From Chloroflexota bacterium (GTDB lineage Bacteria; Chloroflexota; Limnocylindria; Limnocylindrales; CSP1-4), in contig VBFG01000002.1 of assembly GCA_005882635.1 (NCBI GenBank), positions 1 through 33,049 of the forward strand: a stretch of 33,049 bases of DNA, given 5' to 3'. The notes under the pieces were generated by a model. It did not search any database and was not told where the DNA came from. It saw only the letters and a list, made by a program, of their open reading frames with translations. Numbering within the stretch: the stretch's first letter is position 1; the number at the start of each line of letters is the position of its first letter. A program made the translations under genes and the position numbers. Below, in pieces: positions 24,561 to 33,049 of this stretch.

Positions 24561-24947
24561 GTGGAGCGCCTCGTCAAGGCCCCCCGGACGCTGCGTGTTC
24601 TCGGCGTGATCGCCGGGCTCGCCGTCTTCGCGCTGATCGTGACGAACAGGCCCGTCGTCGTCGACGGCTACCAGCTCGGCAGCCGGGCCGACTGCACGAC
24701 GTTCGCCTGTGACCGGTACGTCGCGACCGCGACCGACTGGCTCGACCACGCGGCACCCGCCCATCGGTCGATCACGTCGGCGGAGCTGTGGACGCTGAAG
24801 GACGTCGTCATGGTTCGCAGCGGCGGACGCGATTTCGTCGTCGTCCTTCGCCTGGCGGACGGGACCGCACGGGCCGTGGTGGTCGGTTGCGGGGTCGGCG
24901 TCGATCCGGACACGTGCTTCGTGAACGACGGCTCTCCCTACCGCTGA
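24561..24947 (+). CDS. Membrane-anchored hypothetical protein
   Basis: 128 residues. A single hydrophobic segment (VLGVIAGLAVFALIV) near the N-terminus acts as an anchor or signal. The remaining 95 residues form an exported domain with a Cys pair near its start (ADCTTFACDRY) and another late pair (VGCGVGVDPDTCFV), suggesting disulfides. GTG 24561 is preferred over TTG 24516 because GACCAT lies 6 nt before it, nearly the same as the box before the LLM gene. It stands divergent from plsY. No family recognised. Confidence 0.55.
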   Translation: MERLVKAPRTLRVLGVIAGLAVFALIVTNRPVVVDGYQLGSRADCTTFACDRYVATATDWLDHAAPAHRSITSAELWTLKDVVMVRSGGRDFVVVLRLADGTARAVVVGCGVGVDPDTCFVNDGSPYR

Positions 24948-24974
24948 GGCGACTCGGCGGCGGGCGAGGATCGG

Positions 24975-25004
24975 TTGCGGGGTTCCGAAGGGCCCGCGTA
25001 CGAT
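24975..25004 (+). promoter_or_regulatory. Promoter of the 2-oxoacid dehydrogenase genes
   Basis: TTGCGG (24975-24980) and TACGAT (24999-25004) are 18 nt apart. The start of transcription near 25011 would leave a leader of about 70 nt before lpdA. Confidence 0.4.
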
Positions 25005-25078
25005 GGCTCCAGTTGATCCACCGCCCAGCCGGCGGCCGACGCGGCGCCGGTCCGTGGCTCGCGAGGCGTACTGACCCG

Positions 25079-26530
25079 ATGGCCGTCGGCTCCTCCAATG
25101 ACTTCGATCTCGTCGTGCTCGGCGCGGGCACCGGCGGCTACACCGCGGCGTTCCGGGCGGCCCAGCTCGGCCTGAAGGTCGCCCTCGTCGACGAGGACAA
25201 GATCGGCGGGACGTGCCTCCATCGCGGCTGCATCCCGACGAAGGCCCTGCTCGAGTCGGCGGGCTTCGTCGAGCACGTCCGGCACGCGAAGGACTACGGA
25301 CTCGTCCTGGGCGCCGACGGTACGGAGCCAGGGATCGACTACGTTCAGATGGCCGCCCGCAAGGACCAGGTCGTGAAGCGGATGTGGACCGGCCTGAAGA
25401 CGCTCATCGACAAGAACAAGGTCACCTGGATCGCCGGCCGTGGCCGGCTCGAGGGGCCCACCAAGATCCGCGTCGCCCAGTCCGGCGACGACGGCAGACC
25501 GGGCAAGGGCGGCGACCGCGTCCTCCAGGCGACCGACGTGATCCTGGCGACCGGCAGCCGGGTCAAGAGCCTGCCGGGACTCGTTCCCGACGGCAAGCGC
25601 GTGCTGACGAGCGACGACGTCCTTGTCGCGACGTCGGTCCCCAAGGACATCGTGATCGTCGGCGCGGGCGCCGTCGGCTGCGAGTTCGCCTCGATGTACC
25701 ACGACCTCGGGACGAAGGTGACGCTGCTCGAGTACCTGCCCCAGATCGTGCCGCTCGAGGACCGTGAGGTCAGCCAGGCGCTGGAGCGGAGCTTCACCCG
25801 ACGCGGAATGACGGTGATGACCAACGCCCGCTTCGATGCGGCGAAGGTCGAGGTGACAAAGGACCGGATCTGCCTCGAGGTCGGGCCGGACGGCAAGGAC
25901 ACCAAGGAGGTGCGGGCCGAGCAGTTGCTCGTCGCCGCCGGGCGGGCCACCAACGTCGATGAGATCGGCCTCGAGACGACCAAGGTCGAGGTCGACCGGG
26001 GCATCGTCAAGGTCGACGGCCGGATGCGGACGAAGGAGCCGCACGTCTACGCGATCGGCGACATCGTCGGCGGCCTGATGCTCGCCCACACCGCCGCTCA
26101 CGAAGGGATCGTCGCAGCGCACACGATCGCCGGCGACAAGGACGTCCACCCGATCGACTACGTCAAGCAGCCGCGCGCGACCTACTGCCGGCCCGAGATC
26201 GCGTCGATCGGCCTGACCCAGCAGCAATGCGAGGAGCGCGGCCTCCCGATCAAGGTCGGTAAGGTCCCCTTCCAGGCGATCGCCAAGGCGATCATCGGCG
26301 GGGAGTACGAGGGCTTCGCGAAGGTCATCGCGAACAAGGAGACCGACGAGACGCTCGGGATCCACATCATCGGGCCGCACGCGACGGACCTGATCGCTGA
26401 GGCGTCGGTTGCCTTCGAGCTGGAGGCCGTCCCGTGGGAGATCGGCGGGGCGACCCACGCCCACCCGACGCTGTCGGAGGTCCTGGGCGAGGCGTCGCTC
26501 GCCGTCGACGGCCGGTCGATCAACTTCTGA
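25079..26530 (+). CDS. lpdA: Dihydrolipoyl dehydrogenase (E3)
   Basis: Flavoprotein that reoxidises the dihydrolipoyl arm of E2 with NAD+. 483 residues, normal length. FAD-binding VVLGAGTGGYTAA (12-24), redox disulfide Cys46/Cys51 in GGTCLHRGCIPTK, NAD-binding IVIVGAGAVGCEFASMY, second FAD motif VYAIGDIVGG, and the active-site His462 and Glu467 in THAHPTLSE. Starting at ATG 25079 gives the proper N-terminus; no good Shine-Dalgarno is present. The ribosome site and spacing (16 nt) before E1 alpha suggest an operon. Confidence 0.95.
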   Translation: MAVGSSNDFDLVVLGAGTGGYTAAFRAAQLGLKVALVDEDKIGGTCLHRGCIPTKALLESAGFVEHVRHAKDYGLVLGADGTEPGIDYVQMAARKDQVVKRMWTGLKTLIDKNKVTWIAGRGRLEGPTKIRVAQSGDDGRPGKGGDRVLQATDVILATGSRVKSLPGLVPDGKRVLTSDDVLVATSVPKDIVIVGAGAVGCEFASMYHDLGTKVTLLEYLPQIVPLEDREVSQALERSFTRRGMTVMTNARFDAAKVEVTKDRICLEVGPDGKDTKEVRAEQLLVAAGRATNVDEIGLETTKVEVDRGIVKVDGRMRTKEPHVYAIGDIVGGLMLAHTAAHEGIVAAHTIAGDKDVHPIDYVKQPRATYCRPEIASIGLTQQQCEERGLPIKVGKVPFQAIAKAIIGGEYEGFAKVIANKETDETLGIHIIGPHATDLIAEASVAFELEAVPWEIGGATHAHPTLSEVLGEASLAVDGRSINF

Positions 26531-26546
26531 GCCCGAAGGAGACTCG

Positions 26547-27656
26547 ATGGCGGTGACGCACACCGACCCCGCCACGAAGCCGTCGAAGGCGCAGCCGAAA
26601 GCGACACCGAAAAAGTCGGCGGCCGGATCGGCCCTCGGCGCCGACCTCGGTCTCAGCTCCGACGACCTCCTCGAGATGTACCGCCTCGTCGCCCTGTCCC
26701 GGGCGGTCGACGAGCGGATGTGGGTCCTGAACCGCGCCGGCCGGATCCCGTTCGTGATCAGCGGCCAGGGCCACGAGGGCGCTCAGGTCGGGATCACCTG
26801 GGCCCTCGAGAAGGGCAAGGACTGGATCGCCCCGTTCTACCGCTCGATCGCGACCTGTCTGACGTTCGGGATGAGCCCGCGCGACATCATGACCGCCCAG
26901 TACGCGACCGCGTCCGACCCGTCGTCCGGTGGTCGCCAGATGCCGGGCCACTACGGATCGCACGAGCACAACCTCGTGTCGGTCTCCTCGCCGGTCGCCA
27001 CCCAGCTCCTGCACGCGGTGGGCCTGGCGCTCGCGGCGAAGATCCGCAAGACCGGCCAGGTTGCACTGACCGTGATGGGGGAGGGATCCAGCAATCAGGG
27101 CGACGTCCACGAGGGCCTGAACTTCGCGGCCATCCACAAGCTGCCGTTCATCTTCGTCGTCGAGAACAACGGCTACGCGATCTCGGTGCCGCTGGCGCGG
27201 CAGGTCGCCGGGTCCAGCGTGGCCCACCGCGCGGCCGGCTACGACATCCCGGGCGTGACCGTCGACGGCACCGACGTGCTTGCGTGCTACGCAGCGGCGC
27301 GGGACGCCGTGGGGCGGGCTCGTGCCGGCGACGGCCCCAGCCTGATCGAGGCGAAGGTGACGCGGCTGACCGCCCACTCCTCGGACGACCAGCAGACGAA
27401 GTACCGCTCCGAGGAGGAGCTGGCGGCGGAGAAGGCGAACGACCCGGTGCCGAAGTTCCGGGCGCAGCTCGCGGACGCCGGGATCCTGACCGACGAGGCC
27501 GAAGAGCGGATCAAGGCGTCCATCGTCGCCGACGTCGACGACGCCACCGACTACGCGGAGTCCCAGCCGGATCCCCAACCCTCGACGGCGATGAAGTGGG
27601 TCTTCGCCGAGGATTGGCCGTCTGAGGCGCCGCCGCCATGGGGCCTGGGGGAGTGA
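26547..27656 (+). CDS. 2-oxoacid dehydrogenase E1 alpha, branched-chain type
   Basis: 369 residues. E1 alpha uses thiamine diphosphate to decarboxylate 2-oxoacids. The diphosphate-binding motif is GEGSSNQGDVHEG (178-190) closing with VVENNGY (204-210). RIPFVISGQGHEGAQVG, APFYRSIATCLTFG, GRQMPGHYGSHEHNLVS and SSPVATQLLHAVGLA-like text match branched-chain (Bkd) E1 alpha better than pyruvate E1 alpha. The first 35 residues are a Lys/Ala/Pro-rich extension. ATG 26547 has GAAGGAG 5 nt upstream. Pyruvate as substrate cannot be excluded. Confidence 0.92.
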   Translation: MAVTHTDPATKPSKAQPKATPKKSAAGSALGADLGLSSDDLLEMYRLVALSRAVDERMWVLNRAGRIPFVISGQGHEGAQVGITWALEKGKDWIAPFYRSIATCLTFGMSPRDIMTAQYATASDPSSGGRQMPGHYGSHEHNLVSVSSPVATQLLHAVGLALAAKIRKTGQVALTVMGEGSSNQGDVHEGLNFAAIHKLPFIFVVENNGYAISVPLARQVAGSSVAHRAAGYDIPGVTVDGTDVLACYAAARDAVGRARAGDGPSLIEAKVTRLTAHSSDDQQTKYRSEEELAAEKANDPVPKFRAQLADAGILTDEAEERIKASIVADVDDATDYAESQPDPQPSTAMKWVFAEDWPSEAPPPWGLGE

Positions 27657-27687
27657 CCGGCATGGGCCGTGCCGGACGAGCCGGCTG

Positions 27688-28671
27688 ATGGCGCTCAAGA
27701 CGTTCATCGAAGCCGTCCGCGAGGGGCTCCGCGAGGAGATGGTCCGAGACGAGAGCGTGATCGTGCTCGGCGAGGACGTCGGCAAGAAGGGCGGCGTCTT
27801 CCTTGCGACCGACGGGCTGTGGACGGAGTTCGGCGACGATCGCGTCATCGACACGCCACTGAGCGAGAGCCAGATCGTCGGCACGTCGATCGGAGCGGCG
27901 ATCGGCGGCCTGCGACCCGTCGCCGAGATCCAGTTCGCCGACTTCATCCACCCGGCCTTCAACCAGCTCGTGTCCGAAGCCGCGCGACTCCGCTACCGGA
28001 GCAACAACGGCTACTCGGCGCCGATGGTCGTCCGCGCCCCGTACGGCGGCGGCGTCCACGGCGCGCTCTACCACTCCCAGAGCGTCGAGGCGTTCTACAC
28101 CCACGTACCCGGCCTGAAGGTCGTCGTGCCGTCGACCCCCTACGACGCGAAGGGCCTCCTGCGGAGCTCCATCCGCGACGACGACCCGGTCCTCTTCTTC
28201 GAGCACAAGAAGATGTACCGCAGCGTTCGCGGCGACGTCCCCGAGGGCGAGTACACCGTGCCGCTCGGCAAGGCCCAGGTAACCCACCCGGGGACGCAGG
28301 TCACGGTCATCGCCTACGGCCTCATGGCCCACTACGCGCTCGAGGCCGCCGACCGCGTCGCCGAAGAGAACATCAGCGTCGAGGTCGTCGACCTCCGGAC
28401 CCTTCGACCGCTCGACAAGGAGACCGTCCTCGACTCGGTCCGCAAGACCGGCAAGTGCCTGATCGTCTACGAGGACAACCGGTTCGGTGGCTACGGGGCA
28501 GAGGTCGCGGCGATCATCGCCGAGGAGGCGTTCGACTACCTCGACGGTCCGGTGACGCGGATCGCGGGTCCGGACGTCCCGGGCGTTCCCTACAACCATG
28601 TCCTCGAGGAGTGGTTCATGGTGAACCCCGAGAAGATCGCGGACGGGATCCGCAAGCTCGCCGCCTACTGA
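27688..28671 (+). CDS. 2-oxoacid dehydrogenase E1 beta
   Basis: 327 residues, transketolase-like pyrimidine-binding domain followed by the C-terminal transketolase domain. Motifs: VIVLGEDVGKKGGVFLATDGL (the Glu activates thiamine diphosphate), DTPLSESQIVGTSIGAAIGG, AEIQFADFIHPAFNQ, and late EVVDLRTLRPLDKETVLDSV, GGYGAEVAAII and VPYNHVLEEW. It pairs with E1 alpha 31 nt upstream as the alpha2beta2 E1. No ribosome site is obvious. The 28711 gene runs toward it from the other strand. Confidence 0.93.
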   Translation: MALKTFIEAVREGLREEMVRDESVIVLGEDVGKKGGVFLATDGLWTEFGDDRVIDTPLSESQIVGTSIGAAIGGLRPVAEIQFADFIHPAFNQLVSEAARLRYRSNNGYSAPMVVRAPYGGGVHGALYHSQSVEAFYTHVPGLKVVVPSTPYDAKGLLRSSIRDDDPVLFFEHKKMYRSVRGDVPEGEYTVPLGKAQVTHPGTQVTVIAYGLMAHYALEAADRVAEENISVEVVDLRTLRPLDKETVLDSVRKTGKCLIVYEDNRFGGYGAEVAAIIAEEAFDYLDGPVTRIAGPDVPGVPYNHVLEEWFMVNPEKIADGIRKLAAY

Positions 28672-28710
28672 TGCCCGACGTGGTCGCGGCGCACCTCTAG
28701 CGGCGCGCCT

Positions 28711-29886
28711 CTAGTCGACTCGCGCGATCTCGATCGCGAGGGGGCGGTCGAGGAACGCCGCCACCCGATCGACCTCCGCCTCGAGCTCCGGGCGAGCCGC
28801 CCTTCGCCAGGACGACCAGCGCGTGACGTTGATGACGCCGCGCGTCGCCGATCCGGCGATCTCCCACGTCCCGCCCATCCGGCCGTCGACGAGGACGAGC
28901 GGGGTGACCCAGCCGGCCGTCCGATAGACGTCGTCGTGGTGGGCGACGGGCAGGATCGACTCGACCCGGCGCGGCAGCTCGTTCGTGAATGGGTCGAAGC
29001 CCGGTAGCAGCCGGACGCCGCGGAACGGCTCGACTGCGTCCAGAGCCGGGACGTCCGTCTCCCGAACCCATGTCCGGAGGCCGTCGACCTCGACCTCGAC
29101 GACGTCGACCGGCAGCCGCTTCACGGCGTCGTTGACCAGGCCCGCCCGGGCCGCGCCCCACCAGCGGCCGATCATGTCCCGGCTGGACGCCGGGAACGTG
29201 ACGAGGAACCGCGCAATCATCCGGGCGAACGCGTCGATCGGCTCGCCCGCGTCGGGCCGTGCGGCGAATGCGATCGGACGGTCCAGCCAGGCCGACGGGC
29301 TGACGAATGTCACGTTCCGGCCGTCATTCGGCCCGAAGATCAGCTCGCCGCGCTGCGCCGGCGCACCCAGGTACGAGCCCCAGCCAGTTCGGAGGCGCCC
29401 GGCCAGTGACGGGTCGCGCAGGCGCTCGGCGACGGCATCGGCGAGGTCGGCCCGCGTCATCGGCGTCTCGCTCAGGATGTCGCCGACGGCCCGGATCATC
29501 CGCTCGATCCCCGACTCGGTCATCTCGGCGAACCGCAGCCAGACCTCCTCGCGCCATCGCTCGCGGCTCGCCGCGGCGACGACGAAGTCGGCGAGGTCGT
29601 CCGGCGTCAGCAGATGGAGCGTCCCGCGGAAGGACCACGCCTTCACCAGCGACCGCTGGTCGGCGAGCGCGTCGCGGACGTCGTCCGGGCGGAGGCCCTC
29701 GATGCGCGCCGCCGCCTGGAGCTCGGCGGAGCTCATGACCTGGGCATGGAGGCCGACCATCTCCCTGACGACATCGACGAGGTGGTCTGGGGTCGTCCGC
29801 TCGGCAAGGCGCTGCCGGGCGAGCCGAAGGGCGAGGACGTGAGCCCAATCGGTGGCGAGCGCCGGTGGTGTCGTCGTTCTGGGCAT
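28711..29886 (-). CDS. AlkZ-like winged-helix DNA-binding protein (HTH_42)
   Basis: 391 residues. Members include AlkZ, a DNA glycosylase that excises alkylated bases and unhooks crosslinks, but many are uncharacterised. Seen: LALRLARQRL, VGLHAQVMSSAELQAAARIEG, the conserved AWSFRGTLHLLTPDDL, WGSYLGAPAQRGELIFGPN, RLLPGFDPF and YRTAGWVTPLVLVDGRMGGTWEI. The N-terminal Q-rich segment corresponds to the QxD-like catalytic loop of AlkZ, though the exact catalytic pair is not obvious here. ATG 29886 is favoured because CATCAT lies 6 nt before it. It separates E1 beta from E2 on the opposite strand. Confidence 0.8.
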   Translation of the reverse strand: MPRTTTPPALATDWAHVLALRLARQRLAERTTPDHLVDVVREMVGLHAQVMSSAELQAAARIEGLRPDDVRDALADQRSLVKAWSFRGTLHLLTPDDLADFVVAAASRERWREEVWLRFAEMTESGIERMIRAVGDILSETPMTRADLADAVAERLRDPSLAGRLRTGWGSYLGAPAQRGELIFGPNDGRNVTFVSPSAWLDRPIAFAARPDAGEPIDAFARMIARFLVTFPASSRDMIGRWWGAARAGLVNDAVKRLPVDVVEVEVDGLRTWVRETDVPALDAVEPFRGVRLLPGFDPFTNELPRRVESILPVAHHDDVYRTAGWVTPLVLVDGRMGGTWEIAGSATRGVINVTRWSSWRRAARPELEAEVDRVAAFLDRPLAIEIARVD

Positions 29887-29941
29887 GCAGCGATGATGCC
29901 CGGCGAAGCGGCCAACGGCTGACACGTAGGCCGCGCCTCGA

Positions 29942-29978
29942 TGTCGCGCTCGCGACAGCGCGTCGCGCGATGCGCGAC
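29942..29978. promoter_or_regulatory. Two adjacent inverted repeats between the AlkZ-like and E2 genes
   Basis: TGTCGCG (29942-29948) pairs with CGCGACA (29951-29957), and GTCGCGC (29962-29968) pairs with GCGCGAC (29972-29978). A possible -10, GACACT, sits at 29976-29981 for E2, so a bound regulator would cover the promoter. Arms of the two share GTCGCG, as expected for two sites for one dimeric regulator. Confidence 0.5.
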
Positions 29979-30038
29979 ACTGTGGCCCAGCACAGACGAC
30001 GCGGCGGCCCGACTCGCCGGCGATCCGGAGGAACAGCA

Positions 30039-31613
30039 GTGGCCAAGGTGACGATGCCCCAGCTCGGCGAGAGCGTGGCCGAGGGGACGATCGGCAAGTG
30101 GCTCAAGCAGCCCGGCGACACGGTCGAGAAGTACGAGCCGCTGCTCGAGGTCATCACCGACAAGGTCAATGCGGAGGTTCCGTCACCGTTCGCCGGCGTC
30201 CTCAAGGAGATCCTCGTCGAGGAAGGGGCGACGGTCCCGAACAACGCCGAGATCGCGATCATCGAGACGGCCGACGAGAGTGGCGCGAGCGGGGCCACAG
30301 AGCCGAAACCGACGACCGCCGCCGAACCGAAGCCCAGCGCGGCCGAAGAGGTCCCGAAGGGCTCGGCGGCCGGCACGGACGACAAGGCCGCACCGGCCGG
30401 CCCAGAGCCGTCGCAGGAACCGCAGCGGCCGACCTTCACGCCAACCGACGGCCCCGCCGGCTCCGATGAACGACCCGAACGAGCCGCCGCGAGCGCAGCG
30501 CCCGCGCCGACGGCCGTCGCGGCGGAGGCGGCCGAGACGCCCGGCAACGCCGACGCCCGGATGACCCCGGCTGTGCGCCGACTGCTCCGGGAGCACGGCC
30601 TCGCCCCGGCCCAGATCGTCGGGACGGGCGGTGGTGGCCGGATCAGCCGCGAGGACGTCACGAACTACGTCGAGGCCCAGCGGACGGGCAAGCCGGTCGG
30701 CGGCCAGGCCGTCGGCGGGGCCCCGGCCGCGGCGCCGACCGCCCCGTCCGCCGCTCCGGCCGCCGCGCCTGCAGGTGGCAACGGCTCCGCGGCACCGAGC
30801 GCTCCGGCGCCGGCCGCGCGACCGGGCGCCCCGACGATGGCCCCGACGGCCCCGGCTCCGGCCCGTCCGGCGACCGCGGCGCCCGGGATCGAATTCCCCG
30901 CGGGCGCGGACGAGGTCCTCATCCCGATGACGCAGATGCGGAAGGGCATCGCGGCGCAGATGACCCGGGCGCTCCAGGCGCCCCACGCCTACGTCCAGAT
31001 GGAGGTCGACGTCACCCGCCTCGTCGCCCTCCGCGAGAAGGCCAAGCGCGAGTACCAGGCGAAGGAAGGCGTCGGCCTGAGCTTTGTCCCCTTCGTCGTC
31101 AAGGCCTGCGCGGCGGCGCTGAAGCGCAGCCCGACCTTCAATGCCCACTGGACCGAGCAGGGGCTGATGGCCAAGCGCCGGATCAACATCGGCGTCGCGG
31201 TCGCGGTCGACGACGGGCTGATCGTCCCGGTCATCCGCGATGCCGACCAGCTGTCGATCCACGGACTGAACGTGGCGATCCTCGACGTCGCCAACCGAGC
31301 CCGCGTCAACAAGCTCCGGGTCGACGACTTCGGTGGGGGAACGTTCACGGTCGACAACACCGGCTATCTGGGGACGAACCTCGTGATGCCGATCCTCAAC
31401 GTCCCCGAGGTGGGCATCGTCACGATGGAGGCGATCACGAAGCGCCCGGTCGTCGTCTCGACGCCGGACGGCGACGTGATCGCGATCCGGCCCGTGATGA
31501 ACATGGTCCTCGGCGTGGATCACCGCGCGAACGATGGTGCGGGCGGGGCCGCCCTCCTCCGGGACATCAAGGCCTGGCTCGAAGCGGTTGGCCCGGACAC
31601 GGCGATCTACTAG
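30039..31613 (+). CDS. 2-oxoacid dehydrogenase E2 (dihydrolipoyl acyltransferase)
   Basis: 524 residues. One lipoyl domain (1-77), with Lys42 (ITDKVNAEV) to be lipoylated. An Ala/Pro/Glu-rich flexible linker (78-170) leads to the E1/E3-binding domain (175-212, MTPAVRRLLREHGLAP). A second Ala/Pro-rich linker precedes the catalytic domain (290-524), which ends with the acyltransferase motif, His495 and Asp499 in VDHRANDGAGG. The start GTG 30039 has GGAGG 7 nt upstream. It is read apart from lpdA/E1 because the AlkZ-like gene intervenes, so it has its own promoter. The epimerase gene follows after 10 nt. Confidence 0.94.
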   Translation: MAKVTMPQLGESVAEGTIGKWLKQPGDTVEKYEPLLEVITDKVNAEVPSPFAGVLKEILVEEGATVPNNAEIAIIETADESGASGATEPKPTTAAEPKPSAAEEVPKGSAAGTDDKAAPAGPEPSQEPQRPTFTPTDGPAGSDERPERAAASAAPAPTAVAAEAAETPGNADARMTPAVRRLLREHGLAPAQIVGTGGGGRISREDVTNYVEAQRTGKPVGGQAVGGAPAAAPTAPSAAPAAAPAGGNGSAAPSAPAPAARPGAPTMAPTAPAPARPATAAPGIEFPAGADEVLIPMTQMRKGIAAQMTRALQAPHAYVQMEVDVTRLVALREKAKREYQAKEGVGLSFVPFVVKACAAALKRSPTFNAHWTEQGLMAKRRINIGVAVAVDDGLIVPVIRDADQLSIHGLNVAILDVANRARVNKLRVDDFGGGTFTVDNTGYLGTNLVMPILNVPEVGIVTMEAITKRPVVVSTPDGDVIAIRPVMNMVLGVDHRANDGAGGAALLRDIKAWLEAVGPDTAIY

Positions 31614-31623
31614 TCGCGAGCCG

Positions 31624-32595
31624 ATGCGCGTCCTCATCACGGGGGCGGCGGGGTTCATCGGCAGCGCGGTCGTCCGTCGGCTCCGCGAACGCGGTGACGA
31701 GGTCATTGCCCTCGTCCGCGACGCGAGGCGGGCGTCCGGCCCGGCCGGCCCGACGGAGTACGGGGCCACGATCGTCGAGGACGATCTGTCAGCCGTCGAC
31801 CGCCTCACGGAGATCCTCCGTGACGCGAAGCCGGACGCGGCCATCCACGCCGCCGGGAGCTACCGGATCGGCATCCGCAAGGACGAGCGCGGCGCGATGT
31901 GGGACGCCAACGTCGGGACGACGACCCGGCTCCTCGACGCCGCCGAGGCCGCCGCCACGAAGCGGATCGTCTACGTATCGACGGTCAACGTGTTCGGCAA
32001 CACCCACGGGGTGATCGCCGACGAGGCGTACAGACGGAACCTCGCCGAGGGCTTCGTCAGCTGGTACGACGAGACGAAGTACGGGGCGCACGAGGTCGCC
32101 GAGCAGCGGATCGCCGGTGGCGCGCCCATCGTCATCGCGATGCCGGGCACCGTCATCGGTCCCGGCGATCTGTCACAGATCGGCGCCCAGCTCAGCGGCG
32201 CCCACGACGGCCACCTGGCCTACGTCGCCAGCGCCGACATGGGGATCACGCCGATCCACGTCGACGACGAGGTGATGGGGATCGTCGCCGTCCTGGATCG
32301 AGGGCAGGTCGGCCGGTCCTACGTGCTCGCCGGCGACTGCATCCGGCTGGGGGACGCGCTCGCCCTGGCTGCCGCAGCCGGGGGCCGCAAGCCGCCCTGG
32401 CTCCGTGTGCCGAATGCCCTCCTTCGGGCGATGACTCCGCTCGGCGGCCTCATCGGCCAGGCCAATGCGCACGAGATCGTGGCTGCCTCTGCGGGGGTGA
32501 CCTACTGGGCGAGCTCGCAGCGGGCGACCGACGAGCTCGACTTCCGCGCGCGCGACGCGGAGAACGCGATCCGCGACACGTTCGGACCGGCCTGA
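31624..32595 (+). CDS. NAD-dependent epimerase/dehydratase family protein
   Basis: 323 residues of the extended short-chain dehydrogenase family. NAD-binding [20 protein letters not shown] at the start, the Asp-rich turn [17 protein letters not shown] with the catalytic Thr/Ser, and the catalytic Tyr and Lys in [16 protein letters not shown]-terminal [16 protein letters not shown] and [13 protein letters not shown] follow, as in dihydroflavonol-4-reductase-like members. It lies between E2 and lipA but has no clear connection to lipoate; substrate unknown. Confidence 0.88.
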   Translation: MRVLITGAAGFIGSAVVRRLRERGDEVIALVRDARRASGPAGPTEYGATIVEDDLSAVDRLTEILRDAKPDAAIHAAGSYRIGIRKDERGAMWDANVGTTTRLLDAAEAAATKRIVYVSTVNVFGNTHGVIADEAYRRNLAEGFVSWYDETKYGAHEVAEQRIAGGAPIVIAMPGTVIGPGDLSQIGAQLSGAHDGHLAYVASADMGITPIHVDDEVMGIVAVLDRGQVGRSYVLAGDCIRLGDALALAAAAGGRKPPWLRVPNALLRAMTPLGGLIGQANAHEIVAASAGVTYWASSQRATDELDFRARDAENAIRDTFGPA

Positions 32596-32596
32596 C

Positions 32597-32602
32597 TACA
32601 CT
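32597..32602 (+). promoter_or_regulatory. -10 box of lipA
   Basis: TACACT stands 7 nt before ATG 32610. No Shine-Dalgarno is present. It makes a separate, leaderless lipA transcript possible. Confidence 0.5.
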
Positions 32603-32609
32603 CGACCCA

Positions 32610-33049
32610 ATGGCCCGCGAGCTCCCGATGTTCGAACCGCCTGGTGCGGCGCACGCGCCACATCACGGCTCCGCAACGCCGGAGACGATCGCGATGGGCG
32701 GCTCCGTCACCCCACTCCGGCGCCATCCGGACTGGATCAAGGCTCGGCTGCCGTCCGGCGAGAACTATCACGACCTGAAGGGCCTGCTCCGCGGCCTGAA
32801 CCTCAACACGGTCTGCGAGGAAGCGCACTGCCCGAACATCGGCGAGTGCTGGGACCAGCGGACCGCGACGATCATGATCCTCGGCGACACCTGTACCCGG
32901 GCCTGCGGCTTCTGCGCGGTGAAGACCGGCCGGCCCACCTGGTTCGACGACGACGAGCCGCGCCGTGTCGCGGAGGCGGTCTCGGCGCTCGGCCTGGAAC
33001 ACGTCGTCGTGACGAGCGTCGCTCGTGACGACCTGCCGGACGGCGGAGC
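32610..33049 (+). CDS. lipA: Lipoyl synthase, 5' part only
   Basis: A radical SAM enzyme that inserts two sulfurs into octanoyl groups on E2 and related proteins. The first 146 residues are visible. Auxiliary-cluster Cys motif [12 protein letters not shown] (CX4CX5C) and the radical SAM motif CTRACGFC (CX3CX2C) are intact, followed by [10 protein letters not shown], which continues past the edge. A 30-residue extension precedes the usual [18 protein letters not shown] start. It follows the E2 and epimerase genes, matching the need of E2 for lipoate. Confidence 0.95.
   Translation, partial: MARELPMFEPPGAAHAPHHGSATPETIAMGGSVTPLRRHPDWIKARLPSGENYHDLKGLLRGLNLNTVCEEAHCPNIGECWDQRTATIMILGDTCTRACGFCAVKTGRPTWFDDDEPRRVAEAVSALGLEHVVVTSVARDDLPDGG

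Noticed and set aside
30270-30890. Low-complexity Ala/Pro stretches in the E2 gene, considered as possible repeats or an assembly fault.
   Set aside because: Flexible Ala/Pro linkers between E2 domains are expected; the frame is continuous.

Overview
The window is a stretch of chromosome from a very GC-rich bacterium with short intergenic gaps, many GTG starts and short coding overlaps. Together with an F420-type (LLM-class) oxidoreductase, a branched-chain type 2-oxoacid dehydrogenase cluster, several orphan lipoproteins and an apparent preference for leaderless transcription, it suggests a Chloroflexota bacterium (Limnocylindria/Ellin6529-like), or less likely an actinobacterium. This assignment is inference; no rRNA is present to settle it.

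Layout. 1-3939: an accessory-looking stretch with the start of a response regulator, a lipoprotein carrying a Hint (hedgehog/intein) domain, several small proteins, methylglyoxal synthase (mgsA) and an orphan lipoprotein. 4075-5853: an IS5-family element whose inverted ends enclose a transposase and, unusually, a DUF2652 (class III nucleotide-cyclase-like) gene. 6127-7106: tRNA-Gln(CTG) and a secreted protein. 7228-11116: mtnB with an overlapping cupin gene, a YhdH-type reductase, a metallo-beta-lactamase-fold hydrolase and an alpha/beta hydrolase. 11121-13174: a TPP riboswitch controlling a thiamine-precursor (ThiY/ThiX) importer that has no ATPase gene beside it. 13257-18557: an aldehyde dehydrogenase, an LLM oxidoreductase, a short-form MutY and a hybrid histidine kinase. 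18645-22809: nnrE, a small membrane protein, glpD and glpK. 23013-24947: a Gly-rich double zinc-ribbon protein behind a long leader, plsY and an anchored protein. 25079-33049: lpdA, E1 alpha, E1 beta, an opposed AlkZ-like gene, E2, an epimerase and the start of lipA.

How the genes fit together. GlpK and GlpD turn glycerol into glycerol-3-phosphate and dihydroxyacetone phosphate. PlsY uses glycerol-3-phosphate for phospholipid, and MgsA can drain dihydroxyacetone phosphate to methylglyoxal. The E1/E2/E3 genes encode a complete 2-oxoacid dehydrogenase complex, and lipA supplies its lipoyl cofactor. The complex's E1 needs thiamine diphosphate, whose precursor importer lies in the same window.

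Most notable observations: the IS5-like element with a nucleotide-cyclase-like passenger; a repeated TANNNT box 6-7 nt before start codons, which points to leaderless transcription and fixes several starts; and the Hint-domain lipoprotein that keeps the N-terminal nucleophile but lacks the C-terminal His-Asn pair.
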